A stretch of 64,000 bases of DNA from an uncultured Bacteroidales bacterium (GCA_902781515.1 CACZJU010000014.1:1-64000); one strand, 5' to 3'; counted from the first letter of the stretch, positions 8,716 through 20,004 are shown. A program made the numbers and translations. Notes: generated by a model not told the origin, from the letters alone.

Positions 8716-9624
8716 ATGACCTACAATTACCACACTCCAGTGATGCTTAGAGAAGCACTTGAAGGGCTTGATATAAAGCCAGATGGAGTGTATGTAGATG
8801 TAACTTTTGGTGGAGGCGGTCACAGTCGCGCCATTCTTGAAAAACTGGGTCCTAAGGGTCATCTTTACAGCTTTGACCAAGACTTAGATGCAATGGCTGG
8901 AGCACCAAAGGACGAGCGCTTTACATTCGTGCGAAGCAATTTTCGTTATTTGGGGAATTGGATGAGATACTATGAGTGCGACCATGTGGACGGCATACTG
9001 GCAGACTTGGGAGTGAGCAGTCACCACCTTGACGAAGGTGAAAGAGGATTCAGTTTCCGCTACGACGCACCCTTGGATATGCGCATGAACCAGCAGGCGC
9101 GCCTGACAGCACGACAGGTGGTGAACGAATACAGCGAACAGCAACTGGCAGATATCCTGTATCTGTATGGTGAACTAAAAGACAGCAGGCGACTGGCATC
9201 CGCAATAGTCAAGCTGCGCGCACAAAACGCATTCGAAACCACAGGGCAACTGGCAGAAGCTATGGCTCCGCTTTTAGGACGACAGCGCGAGAAGAAAGAT
9301 ATGGCACGCGTGTTCCAAGCTCTGCGTATTGAAGTAAACGGTGAAATGACCGCTCTTCGACAAATGCTGGAAACGACCACAAAAGTGCTGGCCCCAGGTG
9401 GAAGACTGGTGGTGTTGACCTATCACTCGCTGGAAGACAGGATGGTGAAGAATGTGATGAGAAGCGGCAACATGCAAGGCAATACCGAACAGGACATATA
9501 TGGCAACACATTATCGCCATTGCGCCCAGTTGGCAAAATGCAAACGCCAAGCCAAGAAGAGCAAACCGCCAACCCACGCAGCCGCAGCGCTAAACTGCGA
9601 ATAGCGGAAAGAACTGAAGATTGA
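8716..9624 (+). CDS. rsmH: 16S rRNA (cytosine1402-N4)-methyltransferase RsmH (MraW)
   Basis: A protein of 302 residues, the usual length. It methylates N4 of C1402 in 16S rRNA using SAM. The SAM-binding block DVTFGGGGHSRAIL is near residue 25, followed by GILADLGVSSHHLDE and the conserved LDMRMN. I start at the ATG at 8716 (MTYNYHTPVMLREAL), the family's standard beginning; the longer ORF adds 31 unrelated residues. It is the first gene of the dcw cluster, 12 nt ahead of ftsL. Confidence 0.96.
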   Translation: MTYNYHTPVMLREALEGLDIKPDGVYVDVTFGGGGHSRAILEKLGPKGHLYSFDQDLDAMAGAPKDERFTFVRSNFRYLGNWMRYYECDHVDGILADLGVSSHHLDEGERGFSFRYDAPLDMRMNQQARLTARQVVNEYSEQQLADILYLYGELKDSRRLASAIVKLRAQNAFETTGQLAEAMAPLLGRQREKKDMARVFQALRIEVNGEMTALRQMLETTTKVLAPGGRLVVLTYHSLEDRMVKNVMRSGNMQGNTEQDIYGNTLSPLRPVGKMQTPSQEEQTANPRSRSAKLRIAERTED

Positions 9625-9636
9625 AAACAAAAAGTA

Positions 9637-10086
9637 ATGGACGAACAGAAATACATACAGACTGAAGAAGCAAAGCGGAAAAGTCAGCAGCGACGCAGAC
9701 TATGGGGCTCACTATTTACCGAAGGTGAGTCCGAAGCCGGTGAGTCAAAAAGTCTGACCGACGTGGTGCGGCAGATAAATATTGACGGACGATGGTTTTT
9801 CCAACAGATACCATTACTCCTGCTCATACTGATGGGAATATTGCTAATGGTCACCAACAGATACCAGGCACAACAGGAAATCATTGAAAAGGAGAAACTG
9901 CAAAAAGAAGTGGAAGATTGGCGATACCGCTCGCTGACACGCAATAGCGAACTGACAACGAAAACCAGACAAAGCCAAATCGAAGAACGATTGAAGCGAA
10001 TGGGCGACAGCCTGCTAACAGCACCCACAGAACCAGCTTTTACTATAAACCCCAACGAAGAAACTAAAACAGATGGCAGCCGATAA
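9637..10086 (+). CDS. ftsL: FtsL-like cell division protein
   Basis: A protein of 149 residues with a soluble N-terminus, one membrane segment near 58-77 (IPLLLLILMGILLMV) and a charged coiled-coil-like region near 80-125. That is the layout of FtsL-type bitopic divisome proteins in Bacteroidetes (FtsL_2 type). Sequence similarity within this family is weak, so the call rests on layout and on position between rsmH and ftsI. It overlaps ftsI by 14 nt, suggesting translational coupling. Confidence 0.85.
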   Translation: MDEQKYIQTEEAKRKSQQRRRLWGSLFTEGESEAGESKSLTDVVRQINIDGRWFFQQIPLLLLILMGILLMVTNRYQAQQEIIEKEKLQKEVEDWRYRSLTRNSELTTKTRQSQIEERLKRMGDSLLTAPTEPAFTINPNEETKTDGSR

Positions 10087-12109
10087 CAATAAAGCGACGA
10101 AAAGATTCAGACTGGTTCTAATCGTCATCAGCCTGATTGGGGTGTATATATTAAGCACGGCACTCAACTCCATGCTTTTCCGTGCCGACTACTGGCGACA
10201 AGTAAGCCAACGATTCATATCCGACAGCATTAGTGTGCCGGCTATGCGAGGCAATATCATATCGGCTGACGGCAAGGTGATGGTGGCTTCATTGCCACAG
10301 TATCGTCTGTTTATGGACTACATCGTCATTGACAAGGACTCAGTAGCACGAGAAAAGGCTCAACACTGGCGCGACTCTATGGTCAATGTAAAGGCAGACA
10401 GCATAGCAGACGGTTTGCACAAAATATTCCCGGACAAATCGAAGGAATGGTTCCGCAATCGTTTCCTCGAAGGCCGTAAACGCCGTTCACATGCCTGGAA
10501 CCTATATCCACGCATGGCGACATACATACAATACAAGCAAGTGAAAGAACTGCCTTTGCTACGGGAATCTCCTCTAAAGGGCGGCTTCAATCCCGAGAAG
10601 ATAATGCTCCGTATAAAACCATACCGGACACTTGCCAGCCGCACATTGGGAGACCTGTCGAAGGATTCGGCAAAAGCCACCAGCGGACTGGAATGGTGCT
10701 ACGATACCATTCTATGCGGTACACCCGGCATAATGCACCGTTCGCGTGTATATGACCGCCAAGTCAACTTCTACGACCGCGAACCCATTAATGGACACGA
10801 CCTCATTACTACCATTGATGCAACAATGCAGGACATTGCAGAAAAAGCCATCGTCAACAAACTGAAAGAGGTTAACGGCGACAAGGGAGTTGTGATACTC
10901 ATGGAGGTGAAGACGGGTGACATCAAGGCAATGGTAAGTATGACTCGCTATCGCAACGAAGAAACGGGCGAAAGTGAATACTATGAAGCACAAAACGATG
11001 CTATAAACGCTCTGTGGGAACCTGGTTCGACGTTCAAGACCGGCAGTATAATGGTAGCCTTGGAGGACGGCAAGATTACACCTGAGACAATTGTGGAAAC
11101 AGGTTCTGGCATATACAATATGCATGGACGTCCCATGAAGGACCACAACTGGCACCGTGGTGGCTATGGAACACTTAATGTTACCCAAGTTCTGGAATAC
11201 AGTTCAAACATTGGTGTGAGCCGTCTTATTGACGATGCCTATCACGACCATCCTGAGAAATACGTCCAAGGTCTGTACAACATGGGAGTAGGTATCCCCT
11301 TGGGACTGCCTATGGGAGCAAACCCAAGAGTGCGTATGCCAAACACCGACAAGATAAAGGGAAACTGGTCGAAAACGGCACTCGCATGGATGAGTATCGG
11401 ATATGAAACCCAAATACCCCCTATCAGCACCGTAGCATTCTATAATGCCATAGCTAACGGCGGACGATTCGTAAGACCACGTTTTGTAAAGGCTGAAATG
11501 GAGAACGGTCGTGTTGTTCGTGAATTCCCTGTTGAGGTAATAAAGGAGCAAATCTGTTCACCACATACCTTGCGCGACATTCAGACAATACTTGAAAAGG
11601 TGGTGAGCGAAGGACTGGGTAAAAAGGCAGGAAACAAGCGCTTCCCCGTAAGCGGAAAGACGGGTACGGCACAGGTGGCAGAAAACGGCAGTTATGCCAG
11701 CCATGCCTACATGGTTAGTTTCTGTGGGTACTTCCCAAGCGATGCTCCCAAATACTCGTGCATTGTGTGCATACGCAAACGCGGCTTACCAGCATCCGGT
11801 GGAGGACAATGCGGTCCGGTGTTTAGCGAAATCAGTCAAATGGTAATGAACCAAGGAGTGTATCGTGACCCACGCGAAGCATCTGATTCGACAAGCATAT
11901 TCACACCAACCCTTTCACGCCAAAAGACAGAAATAGCAAAAGGCGTAGTACCCGATGTATTGAACATGGGTGCAAGTGATGCTGTCAGGGCGATGCAACT
12001 TAGCGGCATGAAGGTTCGCCTGATTGGTACAGGACTTGTTCATGAACAAAATATTGCAGCAGGTTCTAAGAGGGAGAAAGGAACTGTCGTAACTTTGAAA
12101 CTGAAATAA
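10073..12109 (+). CDS. ftsI: Septal peptidoglycan transpeptidase FtsI (PBP3) with PASTA domain
   Basis: A class B penicillin-binding protein of 678 residues. There is one membrane segment near residues 12-33 and a dimerisation domain. The transpeptidase domain carries S319-T-F-K322 (acyl-enzyme Ser), S377-S-N379 and K529-T-G. A C-terminal PASTA-like domain ([18 protein letters not shown]...) covers about 620-678. It cross-links septal peptidoglycan in the periplasm together with FtsW, encoded further down. PASTA domains are common in Bacteroidetes FtsI, unlike Escherichia coli. Confidence 0.96.
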   Translation: MAADNNKATKRFRLVLIVISLIGVYILSTALNSMLFRADYWRQVSQRFISDSISVPAMRGNIISADGKVMVASLPQYRLFMDYIVIDKDSVAREKAQHWRDSMVNVKADSIADGLHKIFPDKSKEWFRNRFLEGRKRRSHAWNLYPRMATYIQYKQVKELPLLRESPLKGGFNPEKIMLRIKPYRTLASRTLGDLSKDSAKATSGLEWCYDTILCGTPGIMHRSRVYDRQVNFYDREPINGHDLITTIDATMQDIAEKAIVNKLKEVNGDKGVVILMEVKTGDIKAMVSMTRYRNEETGESEYYEAQNDAINALWEPGSTFKTGSIMVALEDGKITPETIVETGSGIYNMHGRPMKDHNWHRGGYGTLNVTQVLEYSSNIGVSRLIDDAYHDHPEKYVQGLYNMGVGIPLGLPMGANPRVRMPNTDKIKGNWSKTALAWMSIGYETQIPPISTVAFYNAIANGGRFVRPRFVKAEMENGRVVREFPVEVIKEQICSPHTLRDIQTILEKVVSEGLGKKAGNKRFPVSGKTGTAQVAENGSYASHAYMVSFCGYFPSDAPKYSCIVCIRKRGLPASGGGQCGPVFSEISQMVMNQGVYRDPREASDSTSIFTPTLSRQKTEIAKGVVPDVLNMGASDAVRAMQLSGMKVRLIGTGLVHEQNIAAGSKREKGTVVTLKLK

Positions 12110-12120
12110 TTGAGAGAAAA

Positions 12121-13575
12121 ATGACGATAAAGCAATTGATTGAAGGGACAAAACCGCAAAAAGTCGCAGGCAACGACTCTTTGCCGGTAACGGGTATCGA
12201 AATTGATTCGCGTCGCATACAGCAAGGCAATGCTTTTGTTGCTATGCGTGGTACACAGACTGACGGACATCAGTTTATCCCGAAAGCTTTGGAGCTGGGA
12301 GCCACATGCATCATATGTGAAACAATGCCCGAAGTGCTGCAGGATGGTGTGACATACGTTCAGTACGAAAATACTGAATGCGTGGTTGGTCAGTTGGCAA
12401 CACACTTCTTCGGTGATCCGACAAAACGGATGAAACTGATTGGTGTTACAGGAACCAATGGTAAGACCACTATTGCAACCCTGCTATACGAGATGTTCCG
12501 TCGTTTCGGGTACAAGGTCGGTTTGTGCAGCACCGTATGTAACTATATCGACGGGAATCCTATACCCACCGAATGCACTACCCCTGATCCCATCACACTA
12601 AACCGCCTGCTCGGACAAATGGCAGACGAGGGTTGCGAATATGCATTCATGGAGGTAAGCTCTCACTCCGTAGCTCAGCAACGTGTCGGAGGTTTGAACT
12701 TTGCAGGTGGCATATTCACAAACTTGACACGCGACCATCTCGACTATCATAAGACATTTGAGGCATATCGCGATGCCAAAAAGGGTTTCTTCGACATGCT
12801 ACCCAAAGGGGCTTTTGCCATAATCAATGCTGATGACAAGAACGGAGCATTCATGGTGCAGAACACAAAGGCCGATGTAAAAACCTACTCTATGCGTTCT
12901 GCAGCCGACTATAAGGCAAAGATTCTGGAAGAGAGTTTCGAAGGAATGAATATCAATATCGACGGGCAGGAGGTCTTTGTTCAGTTTGTGGGACGTTTCA
13001 ATGTCAGCAACTTGCTTGCTGTATATGGTGCAGCTATAATGCTGGGGCATTCTACAGAAGAGGTGCTTATCGCCCTTAGCGCAATGAAGCCCGTGAACGG
13101 AAGATTTGAAGCTATTCGCAGTCGTGAAGGCGTGACCGCTATTGTTGACTATGCTCACACCCCAGACGCACTTGTAAACGTACTCTCCACAATAAACGAA
13201 GTGCTACAGGGAAGAGGACAGTGCTGGACGGTGTGTGGAGCCGGTGGCAATCGCGATAAGGGAAAGCGCCCATTAATGGCACAGGAGGCCGTGCACCACA
13301 GCGACAGAGTAATCATCACCAGCGACAATCCTCGTTTCGAGGAGCCACAAGCCATAATTGACGATATGCTGGCAGGACTAACACCAGAAGAGCGTCGTAC
13401 CGTGCTCAGTATTGTGGACCGGCGAGAAGCTATTCGCACTGCTTGCACTTTGGCAAAAGCGGGTGATGTAATACTGGTAGCTGGAAAGGGACATGAGGAC
13501 TACCAGATTGTCCAAGGCGTAAAGCATCACTTCGACGACCATGAGGTTATTCGGGAATGTTTCGGATTGAATTGA
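12121..13575 (+). CDS. murE: UDP-MurNAc-tripeptide ligase MurE (meso-diaminopimelate adding)
   Basis: A protein of 484 residues. It adds the third stem-peptide residue to UDP-MurNAc-L-Ala-D-Glu in the cytoplasm, using ATP. The P-loop is G111-TNGKTT. The DNPR motif (D402-N-P-R405, then FEEP) is the family signature for meso-diaminopimelate as substrate, rather than lysine. It starts 11 nt after ftsI. Confidence 0.96.
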   Translation: MTIKQLIEGTKPQKVAGNDSLPVTGIEIDSRRIQQGNAFVAMRGTQTDGHQFIPKALELGATCIICETMPEVLQDGVTYVQYENTECVVGQLATHFFGDPTKRMKLIGVTGTNGKTTIATLLYEMFRRFGYKVGLCSTVCNYIDGNPIPTECTTPDPITLNRLLGQMADEGCEYAFMEVSSHSVAQQRVGGLNFAGGIFTNLTRDHLDYHKTFEAYRDAKKGFFDMLPKGAFAIINADDKNGAFMVQNTKADVKTYSMRSAADYKAKILEESFEGMNINIDGQEVFVQFVGRFNVSNLLAVYGAAIMLGHSTEEVLIALSAMKPVNGRFEAIRSREGVTAIVDYAHTPDALVNVLSTINEVLQGRGQCWTVCGAGGNRDKGKRPLMAQEAVHHSDRVIITSDNPRFEEPQAIIDDMLAGLTPEERRTVLSIVDRREAIRTACTLAKAGDVILVAGKGHEDYQIVQGVKHHFDDHEVIRECFGLN

Positions 13576-13598
13576 TAATTTGAATTTTGAATTAAAAC

Positions 13599-14861
13599 AT
13601 GCTATACTATCTTTTCAGATATCTTGGAGAATTTGGCATATCAGGTGCACATCTGTGGTCATACATCTCGTTCCGAGCAATACTTACCCTGGTGCTTTCA
13701 CTCATCATATCAGTATGGTTCGGTGAATACTTCATCAAATGGATGAAACGCCATGGTGGTGTAGAGATACAGCGCAACAAAGAAATCGACCCGTATGGTG
13801 TAGAGAAAAAAGGAGTACCAACAATGGGCGGCGTAATCATCATTGTAGCAACTGTAATTCCGACATTGCTGTTGGGACGTTTGCGTAACATCTACATGCT
13901 CATGATGATTGTTACCACACTTTGGCTCGGAGCAATCGGTTTCATCGATGACTTGATTAAGAAACGCGGAAACAAAGATGGCATGCGTCCCATATACAAA
14001 CTTGCAGGTCAAGCTCTGTTAGGACTGGGCATCGGACTGACTCTTTGGTTAAGTCCTGATGCTGTCATTCGTGAGAATGTACAAATAGACAATGCCAACA
14101 GAACGGAAATCGTATATAAGAGCGAACCAGTAAAAAGCACCATTACCACCATCCCCTTTGTAAAGAACAACAATCTAAGTTACAGCGAGATGTTCCGCTG
14201 GATGGGTAAATATCGTACGGCTGCCGGATGGGTTTTCTTCGTATTCATAACGACATTTGTGGTTATGGCAGTCAGCAATGGTTCGAACCTGAATGATGGA
14301 ATGGACGGAATGTGCGCTGGAAACTCCGCAATCATTGTCTTAGCATTGGCAATATTGGCTTATGTGAGCAGTCATATAGGGATGGCTTCGTATCTGAACA
14401 TTATGTATGTGCCAGGCAGCGAAGAGTTGGTTATCTTCCTGTTGGCTTTCATGGGAGCACTTGTAGGTTTCCTCTGGTACAACGCCTATCCAGCACAGGT
14501 GTTCATGGGTGATACCGGAAGTCTTGCCATAGGTGGAATAATAGCGGTGACGGCTGTCATCATCCACAAGGAACTGCTAATTCCCATCTTGTGCTTCGTA
14601 TTCCTATGCGAAAGTGTTAGTGTTTTACTACAAACAAACTATGCAAAGATGGGTAACAAGCGCGGTGAGAAATGGAGAGTATTCAAGCGTGCGCCTATCC
14701 ACGATGCCTTCCGCATTAAACCCGGTCAGTTGGGTTCTGACCTGAAAATCATATGGAACTGGCCTTCTGGATGCTGGCTGGAATCAAAGATTACGACTCG
14801 ATTTTGGATTATTACAATCATCACATCGGCATTAGCCATCATCACACTGAAGATAAGATAA
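13599..14861 (+). CDS. mraY: Phospho-MurNAc-pentapeptide translocase MraY
   Basis: A protein of 420 residues with about ten membrane segments. It transfers phospho-MurNAc-pentapeptide to undecaprenyl phosphate, making lipid I. Conserved blocks are KKGVPTMGG near residue 70, GFIDDLIK, the NGSNLNDGMDG Asp motif and VFMGDTGSLAIGG. The length exceeds that of E. coli MraY because of an insertion near 150-195, which is usual in Bacteroidetes. The stop codon overlaps the murD start (TAATG). Confidence 0.96.
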   Translation: MLYYLFRYLGEFGISGAHLWSYISFRAILTLVLSLIISVWFGEYFIKWMKRHGGVEIQRNKEIDPYGVEKKGVPTMGGVIIIVATVIPTLLLGRLRNIYMLMMIVTTLWLGAIGFIDDLIKKRGNKDGMRPIYKLAGQALLGLGIGLTLWLSPDAVIRENVQIDNANRTEIVYKSEPVKSTITTIPFVKNNNLSYSEMFRWMGKYRTAAGWVFFVFITTFVVMAVSNGSNLNDGMDGMCAGNSAIIVLALAILAYVSSHIGMASYLNIMYVPGSEELVIFLLAFMGALVGFLWYNAYPAQVFMGDTGSLAIGGIIAVTAVIIHKELLIPILCFVFLCESVSVLLQTNYAKMGNKRGEKWRVFKRAPIHDAFRIKPGQLGSDLKIIWNWPSGCWLESKITTRFWIITIITSALAIITLKIR

Positions 14862-16192
14862 TGGAAAAGAAGATAGCAATACTTGGTGCAGCAGAAAGCG
14901 GCATAGGCACAGCCATCCTGGCACAAAAGCAAGGATGGGATGTGTTTGTGAGCGATATGGGCGATATCAAGGACAAATACAAACAGATGCTCGTGGAACG
15001 CGGCATTGAATTTGAGGAAGGCGGTCATAGCGAGGAGCGCATACTTCTTTCTGACATTATTGTAAAAAGTCCTGGCATTCCGGATACTGCCCCACTTGTG
15101 CAGCGTCTGATTGAAAAGGGGACTCCGATTCTTTCCGAATTAGAATTTGCCAAGCAATACAGCCACGGTCGTACTATCTGTATAACCGGTTCCAATGGAA
15201 AGACCACCACCACCAGCCTCATCTATTACATAATGCAACGATGGGGTGTTGACGTTGGACTGGCAGGAAATATAGGTCGTTCGTTTGCACTACAGGTAGC
15301 AGAAGGTGACCACGATTGGTATGTATTGGAAATCAGTTCATTCCAATTGGACAACATGTTCAGTTTCCGTGCCGATGTCTCTGTATTGATGAACATCACG
15401 CCCGACCACCTCGACCGCTATGAGTTTGAAATGCAGAACTACACCGATTCGAAGATGCGCATCATACAAAATCAGACGAAGGAGGATGCATTCGTATATT
15501 GGCAACAGGATGAACACATCGAAGAAGAACTGCAAAAACGTGCCGAAGGCTATAGCCCCAAGCCCACACCATCGTCACAGCCTGCTCGCGAGGGTCATCC
15601 AACCCTATTGCCTTTCGTCGATAATGACTTTGAAAGATTGGCATTGTCGTTCTCACAAATGGGGCAGCATAACAAGCGTAATGCTTTAGCAGCCTATCTT
15701 GCAACAACACATGTGGGTGTACCAGAAGATATCGTACGCAAGTGTTTGATAGAGTTCCCAGGCGTAGAACACAGGTTGGAACGTGTTGAAGAAAAGGGTG
15801 GAGTGCTATTCATCAACGATTCAAAGGCTACAAATGTAGATGCTTGCTATGTGGCATTGCAGGCAATGGAACGTCCAACCATACTGATAGTGGGTGGAAA
15901 AGATAAGGGAAATGACTATTCAACCCTATGGGATATTGTACGACAGAAATGCTGCGGACTGGTTTATCTTGGTGCTGACAACAAAAAGTTGCACGAATCA
16001 TTCGACCATCTGGGACTGCCGGTGAGCGATACTCACTCTATGAAGGATTGCGTGGCTGCATGTATGCGTATGGCAAAAAAAGGTGATTGCGTGTTACTGA
16101 GCCCTTGTTGCGCAAGCTTCGACTTATTCAAGAATATGGAGGATCGCGGCGAGCAATTCAAGTCACTGGTACGCGCAGGAAATATTATATAA
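14861..16192 (+). CDS. murD: UDP-MurNAc-L-alanine:D-glutamate ligase MurD
   Basis: A protein of 443 residues. It adds D-Glu to UDP-MurNAc-L-Ala. The P-loop is ITGSNGKTTTT near residue 108; further Mur ligase blocks are EISSFQLDN, NITPDHLDRY and NDSKATN. I start at the ATG at 14861, which shares its A with the mraY stop; a longer in-frame extension into mraY from 14753 has no support. The shared base suggests translational coupling. Confidence 0.96.
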   Translation: MEKKIAILGAAESGIGTAILAQKQGWDVFVSDMGDIKDKYKQMLVERGIEFEEGGHSEERILLSDIIVKSPGIPDTAPLVQRLIEKGTPILSELEFAKQYSHGRTICITGSNGKTTTTSLIYYIMQRWGVDVGLAGNIGRSFALQVAEGDHDWYVLEISSFQLDNMFSFRADVSVLMNITPDHLDRYEFEMQNYTDSKMRIIQNQTKEDAFVYWQQDEHIEEELQKRAEGYSPKPTPSSQPAREGHPTLLPFVDNDFERLALSFSQMGQHNKRNALAAYLATTHVGVPEDIVRKCLIEFPGVEHRLERVEEKGGVLFINDSKATNVDACYVALQAMERPTILIVGGKDKGNDYSTLWDIVRQKCCGLVYLGADNKKLHESFDHLGLPVSDTHSMKDCVAACMRMAKKGDCVLLSPCCASFDLFKNMEDRGEQFKSLVRAGNII

Positions 16193-16218
16193 AGGTAAGA
16201 AAGGATAAAAGAGCACAA

Positions 16219-17445
16219 ATGAAACTATCCAGTATAAACATAAATAAGGAAAGTTTTCTGCAAGGCGATAGCGTTGTGTGGATGATACTGCTGGCGCTGT
16301 GCATGATATCTGTTGTTGAGGTTTATAGTGCTTCGAGTCGCATGACATACGCGTCTGCCCACTATTGGGGACCAGTGGTAGAGCACACGACGTACATAGT
16401 TGCCGGTCTGTTCATAACATGGCTGGTACACAAAATGCCATGTAAATCGTTTAAGGCATTAAGCGTTTTGGGACTGATGATATCATTTATCTTGCTGTTT
16501 GCCGTGCTTTTCATGGGACGTATCAATGGTGCGGCTCGTTGGATGCGCATATTCGGAATCACGATTCAGCCCTCAGAATTTGCAAAACTTACATTAGTGG
16601 GCACCGTTGCCTGGTTGTTAGCGACATTCCGCGACAAAGAAACTGGTGGAGCCTCAAAACTCGCATTCAAATGGGTAGCAGGTCTGACTGCTGCTTCGTG
16701 CCTGCTAATCGTGGGAGAGAACTTCTCCACTGCTGGCATTATTTTCATTGTGATGCTCATAATGACATGGTATGCCCAAGCACCAAAGAAATGGCTTTGG
16801 GCTGTGATTGTACCAATTGTAATGGCTGGAAGTATCGGCTACTGCACACTTAAGTTTGTGCCCGAAGAGACGGCAGAAAAGATTAGTGAAATGCCCATGC
16901 TGCATCGTTTCAGTACGTGGTCGAATAGAATTAAAAGCGGAAGCGATTTACCAGAATCTCCAAAGGACTATAACATACACGACAACGTTCAGGTGACACA
17001 TGCCCGCATAGCTGTTGCAACATGCAATGTCGTTGGAAAAGGACCAGGGCAGAGTATTCAACGAGACTTCCTGCCCCATGCCTATAGTGATTTCATCTAT
17101 GCCATCATCATAGAGGAAGGCGGTATTGCAGGTGGTGTGCTCGTAATGTTCATGTATCTGTTGCTATTATATCGTGCAATGCGAATTGCTGAGAAATGCA
17201 AGAACCGTTTCCCTGCCTACCTTGTTATGGGACTGTCTTTGATGCTGGTGGTACAAGCTATGGTTAATATGGCTGTATCGGTTGGTGCCATGCCAGTAAC
17301 AGGTCAGCCATTACCTCTGGTATCAAAAGGTGGAACATCCACATTTATCACCTGTACATATATTGGCATGATACTAAGTGTAAGCTACACGGCTAAACAA
17401 AATAACCCGATAATAGAATCAACAACCACGAGTAATAATGAGTGA
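16219..17445 (+). CDS. ftsW: Septal peptidoglycan polymerase FtsW
   Basis: A SEDS-family glycosyltransferase of 408 residues with about ten membrane segments. It polymerises lipid II at the septum, paired with FtsI. Family blocks include GAARWM near residue 100, FTIQPSEFAK-like IQPSEFAKL, and the C-terminal PLVSKGGTS. I start at the ATG at 16219 (MKLSSININKESF). Upstream codons overlap murD and are not expected to be translated. The 3' end overlaps murG by 8 nt. Confidence 0.95.
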   Translation: MKLSSININKESFLQGDSVVWMILLALCMISVVEVYSASSRMTYASAHYWGPVVEHTTYIVAGLFITWLVHKMPCKSFKALSVLGLMISFILLFAVLFMGRINGAARWMRIFGITIQPSEFAKLTLVGTVAWLLATFRDKETGGASKLAFKWVAGLTAASCLLIVGENFSTAGIIFIVMLIMTWYAQAPKKWLWAVIVPIVMAGSIGYCTLKFVPEETAEKISEMPMLHRFSTWSNRIKSGSDLPESPKDYNIHDNVQVTHARIAVATCNVVGKGPGQSIQRDFLPHAYSDFIYAIIIEEGGIAGGVLVMFMYLLLLYRAMRIAEKCKNRFPAYLVMGLSLMLVVQAMVNMAVSVGAMPVTGQPLPLVSKGGTSTFITCTYIGMILSVSYTAKQNNPIIESTTTSNNE

Positions 17446-18550
17446 ACTAAGAATAGTAATAAGCGGCGGAGGCACGGGTGGACACATCTTCCCAGCTGTA
17501 AGTATTGCCAATGCCATCCGCGAATTAGAACCTAAAGCAAAGATACTTTTCATCGGTGCAGAAGGTCGCATGGAGATGGAGCGCGTACCTGCTGCCGGAT
17601 ACAAAATCGTGGGACTGCCCATACGCGGTCTCATACGTCCTCTTTGGAAACCTGTCAACATAGGTGTTATCATAGATTTCCTGAAAAGCAAACGACTGGC
17701 AAAGAATACTTTGCGCGATTTCAAGCCCGATGTGGCAGTTGGTGTTGGAGGATATGCCAGCAGTGCTACTTTGAACGCAGCACATGAATTGGGTATTCCG
17801 TGCCTTATTCAAGAGCAAAATTCGTATGCCGGATTAACAAATAAGACTCTGGCTAAGAAAGCCCAAAAGATATGTGTCGCATACGAAGGAATGGAACGAT
17901 TCTTCCCTAAAGACCGTATAATATTAACTGGTAACCCTGTTAGACAAGGATTATTAGATCCGACACTAACAAGGACAGAGTCATCAGCAATATTCGGTTT
18001 TGAGCCTGAGTTTCCCACAGTTCTCATCATCGGCGGCAGTTTAGGTGCCCGCACTATGAACGAAAGTGTTCTAAGGAATCTTAAAACCATAGAACAGTCG
18101 AAAGTGCAATTCATATGGCAGACGGGAAGCTATTATAAGGAAAAAATACAAGAAGAACTGGCTGAAAAGGGGAAACCTGACAACTTATATGTCACAGATT
18201 TCATATCACGTATGGATCAGGCATATAAAGCTGCCGACCTCGTAATTTCCCGTGCAGGAGCAAGCAGCATCAGCGAACTTTGCCTATTGGGCAAGCCTTC
18301 CATTCTGGTGCCCTCACCAAATGTTGCTGAAGACCATCAGACATGCAACGCTATGGCTCTGGTTAAAAAGGATGCAGCCATGATGGTTCGCGATGCTGAA
18401 GCATGTGAGAAACTCATACCGTTGGCTCTTTCAACGGTAGCCGATAAGAAACGCCTGAATACTCTTGGAGAAAATGCATACACTATGGCATATAAAGACT
18501 CTGCCAAAGTCATTGCACAAGAAGTACTTAAACTTGCAGGCAGGGATTGA
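17438..18550 (+). CDS. murG: UDP-GlcNAc:lipid I GlcNAc transferase MurG
   Basis: A GT28 protein of 370 residues. It makes lipid II at the cytoplasmic face of the membrane. The N-terminal glycine-rich loop is SGGGTGGHIFPA, followed by VGVGGYAS. A second G-loop is IIGGSLGAR, and SRAGASSISEL covers the nucleotide-sugar binding site. It starts inside the end of ftsW. A 42-nt dispersed repeat follows it, immediately before murC. Confidence 0.96.
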   Translation: MSELRIVISGGGTGGHIFPAVSIANAIRELEPKAKILFIGAEGRMEMERVPAAGYKIVGLPIRGLIRPLWKPVNIGVIIDFLKSKRLAKNTLRDFKPDVAVGVGGYASSATLNAAHELGIPCLIQEQNSYAGLTNKTLAKKAQKICVAYEGMERFFPKDRIILTGNPVRQGLLDPTLTRTESSAIFGFEPEFPTVLIIGGSLGARTMNESVLRNLKTIEQSKVQFIWQTGSYYKEKIQEELAEKGKPDNLYVTDFISRMDQAYKAADLVISRAGASSISELCLLGKPSILVPSPNVAEDHQTCNAMALVKKDAAMMVRDAEACEKLIPLALSTVADKKRLNTLGENAYTMAYKDSAKVIAQEVLKLAGRD

Positions 18551-18571
18551 GAAAATGAGAGAATGAGAGAA

Positions 18572-18620
18572 TGAGTAATCGCGAAGCGCTTTCATAGCGA
18601 AGCGGAGAAAAAATTGAGAA
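18572..18620 (+). repeat. 49-nt dispersed repeat, copy 1, upstream of murC
   Basis: TGAGTAATCGCGAAGCG... to 18613 is identical over 42 nt to the reverse complement of 53514-53555, and after one mismatch matches six more bases. It lies entirely between murG and murC and ends 4 nt before the murC ATG. The core has GCGAAGCG twice around GCTTTCATA. Its GGAG lies 16-20 nt before the start codon. Confidence 0.9.
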
Positions 18621-18624
18621 AACA

Positions 18625-20004
18625 ATGGACGCAAATAATATTAAAGCAGTATATTTCGTAGGTATTGGCGGTATCGGCATGAGCGCTATCGCAAGGTATT
18701 TCCTACATCGTGGATTGACAGTTGGTGGATACGACCGTACACCAAGCGAGCTGACTCGTCGCTTGGAAGAAGAAGGTGCACACATACACTATGAAGAAAA
18801 CATCGGACTGATACCCATCGAATGTCTCGACCCCGATTCATGCCTGGTTGTGTACACCCCAGCCATACCTGCAGAACATGCAGAACTGCAATATTTCCAA
18901 CGTAATGGGTTCGACTTACAGAAGCGTGCACAGGTACTTGGCACCCTTACACAGACTATGAAAGGTCTGTGCGTAGCAGGAACACATGGCAAGACCACCA
19001 CATCGTCTATGGCTGCTCACCTGCTTCACCAAAGTTCTATCGACTGTAATGCATTCCTTGGTGGCATTACTAAGAACTACGGCACCAATTATATACTGAG
19101 CCCTGATAGTGAATATGTAGTGATAGAGGCCGATGAATTCGACCGTTCGTTCCATTGGCTCACTCCTTGGGCAACAGTTATAACGGCTACTGATGCCGAC
19201 CATCTTGATATCTATGGTACGGAGGAAGCATACTTGGAAAGTTTCCGTCACTATACCAGCCTTATCCGTCCCGATGGCTATCTTATCGTACACACAGGCC
19301 TGAAACTAAAACCCGCTCCACAGAAGGGCGTAACAACTTATACATATAGTAGAGGCGAAGGCGACTTCCATGCCGAGAACGTCAAGATAGGTAATGGAGA
19401 AATTACTTTCGATTTAGTTTCGCCCCTTGGCAACATTACAGGAATCAACCTAGGTGTACCCGTTTCCGTTAATATAGAAAACGGTATTGCAGCTATGGCA
19501 CTGGCACAATTGGCAGGGGCAACAGAAGAAGAGATACGTCGCGGAATGGCATCGTTCTCAGGTGTTGACCGTCGATTCGATTTCCATGTGCGCACTCCCA
19601 AGATGGTATATCTTAGTGATTACGCCCACCATCCTGAAGAAATCCGACAAAGCATACTGAGCGTCAAGCAACTCTACGAGGGCCGTCATATAAAGGTAAT
19701 GTTCCAACCACATCTTTACAGCCGTACTCGCGACTTCTACCAGGAGTTTGCCGATGCTCTGTCACTCGTAGATGATGTCACAATAGTGGAACTCTATCCT
19801 GCTCGTGAACAGCCCATACCAGGCATCACCAGTGAAATAATCTATGATCGTCTGCGTCCAGGTATTCAGAAGGAGCTTATCCGCAAGGATGAAATATTGG
19901 ATGTCGTACATCGTGGAGGTTTTGATGTATTGGTTACACTAGGTGCAGGCGATATTGATGACTACGCTAAGCAGATAACAGAGATACTAACCAAGAAAGG
20001 ATGA
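18625..20004 (+). CDS. murC: UDP-N-acetylmuramate:L-alanine ligase MurC
   Basis: A protein of 459 residues. It adds L-Ala, the first stem-peptide residue. The N-terminal Rossmann loop is VGIGGIGMSAIAR, the P-loop VAGTHGKTTTSS, and SDYAHHPEEI belongs to the C-terminal domain. Unlike its neighbours it is separated from murG by 74 nt that contain a dispersed repeat. It overlaps ftsQ by 4 nt (ATGA). Confidence 0.96.
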   Translation: MDANNIKAVYFVGIGGIGMSAIARYFLHRGLTVGGYDRTPSELTRRLEEEGAHIHYEENIGLIPIECLDPDSCLVVYTPAIPAEHAELQYFQRNGFDLQKRAQVLGTLTQTMKGLCVAGTHGKTTTSSMAAHLLHQSSIDCNAFLGGITKNYGTNYILSPDSEYVVIEADEFDRSFHWLTPWATVITATDADHLDIYGTEEAYLESFRHYTSLIRPDGYLIVHTGLKLKPAPQKGVTTYTYSRGEGDFHAENVKIGNGEITFDLVSPLGNITGINLGVPVSVNIENGIAAMALAQLAGATEEEIRRGMASFSGVDRRFDFHVRTPKMVYLSDYAHHPEEIRQSILSVKQLYEGRHIKVMFQPHLYSRTRDFYQEFADALSLVDDVTIVELYPAREQPIPGITSEIIYDRLRPGIQKELIRKDEILDVVHRGGFDVLVTLGAGDIDDYAKQITEILTKKG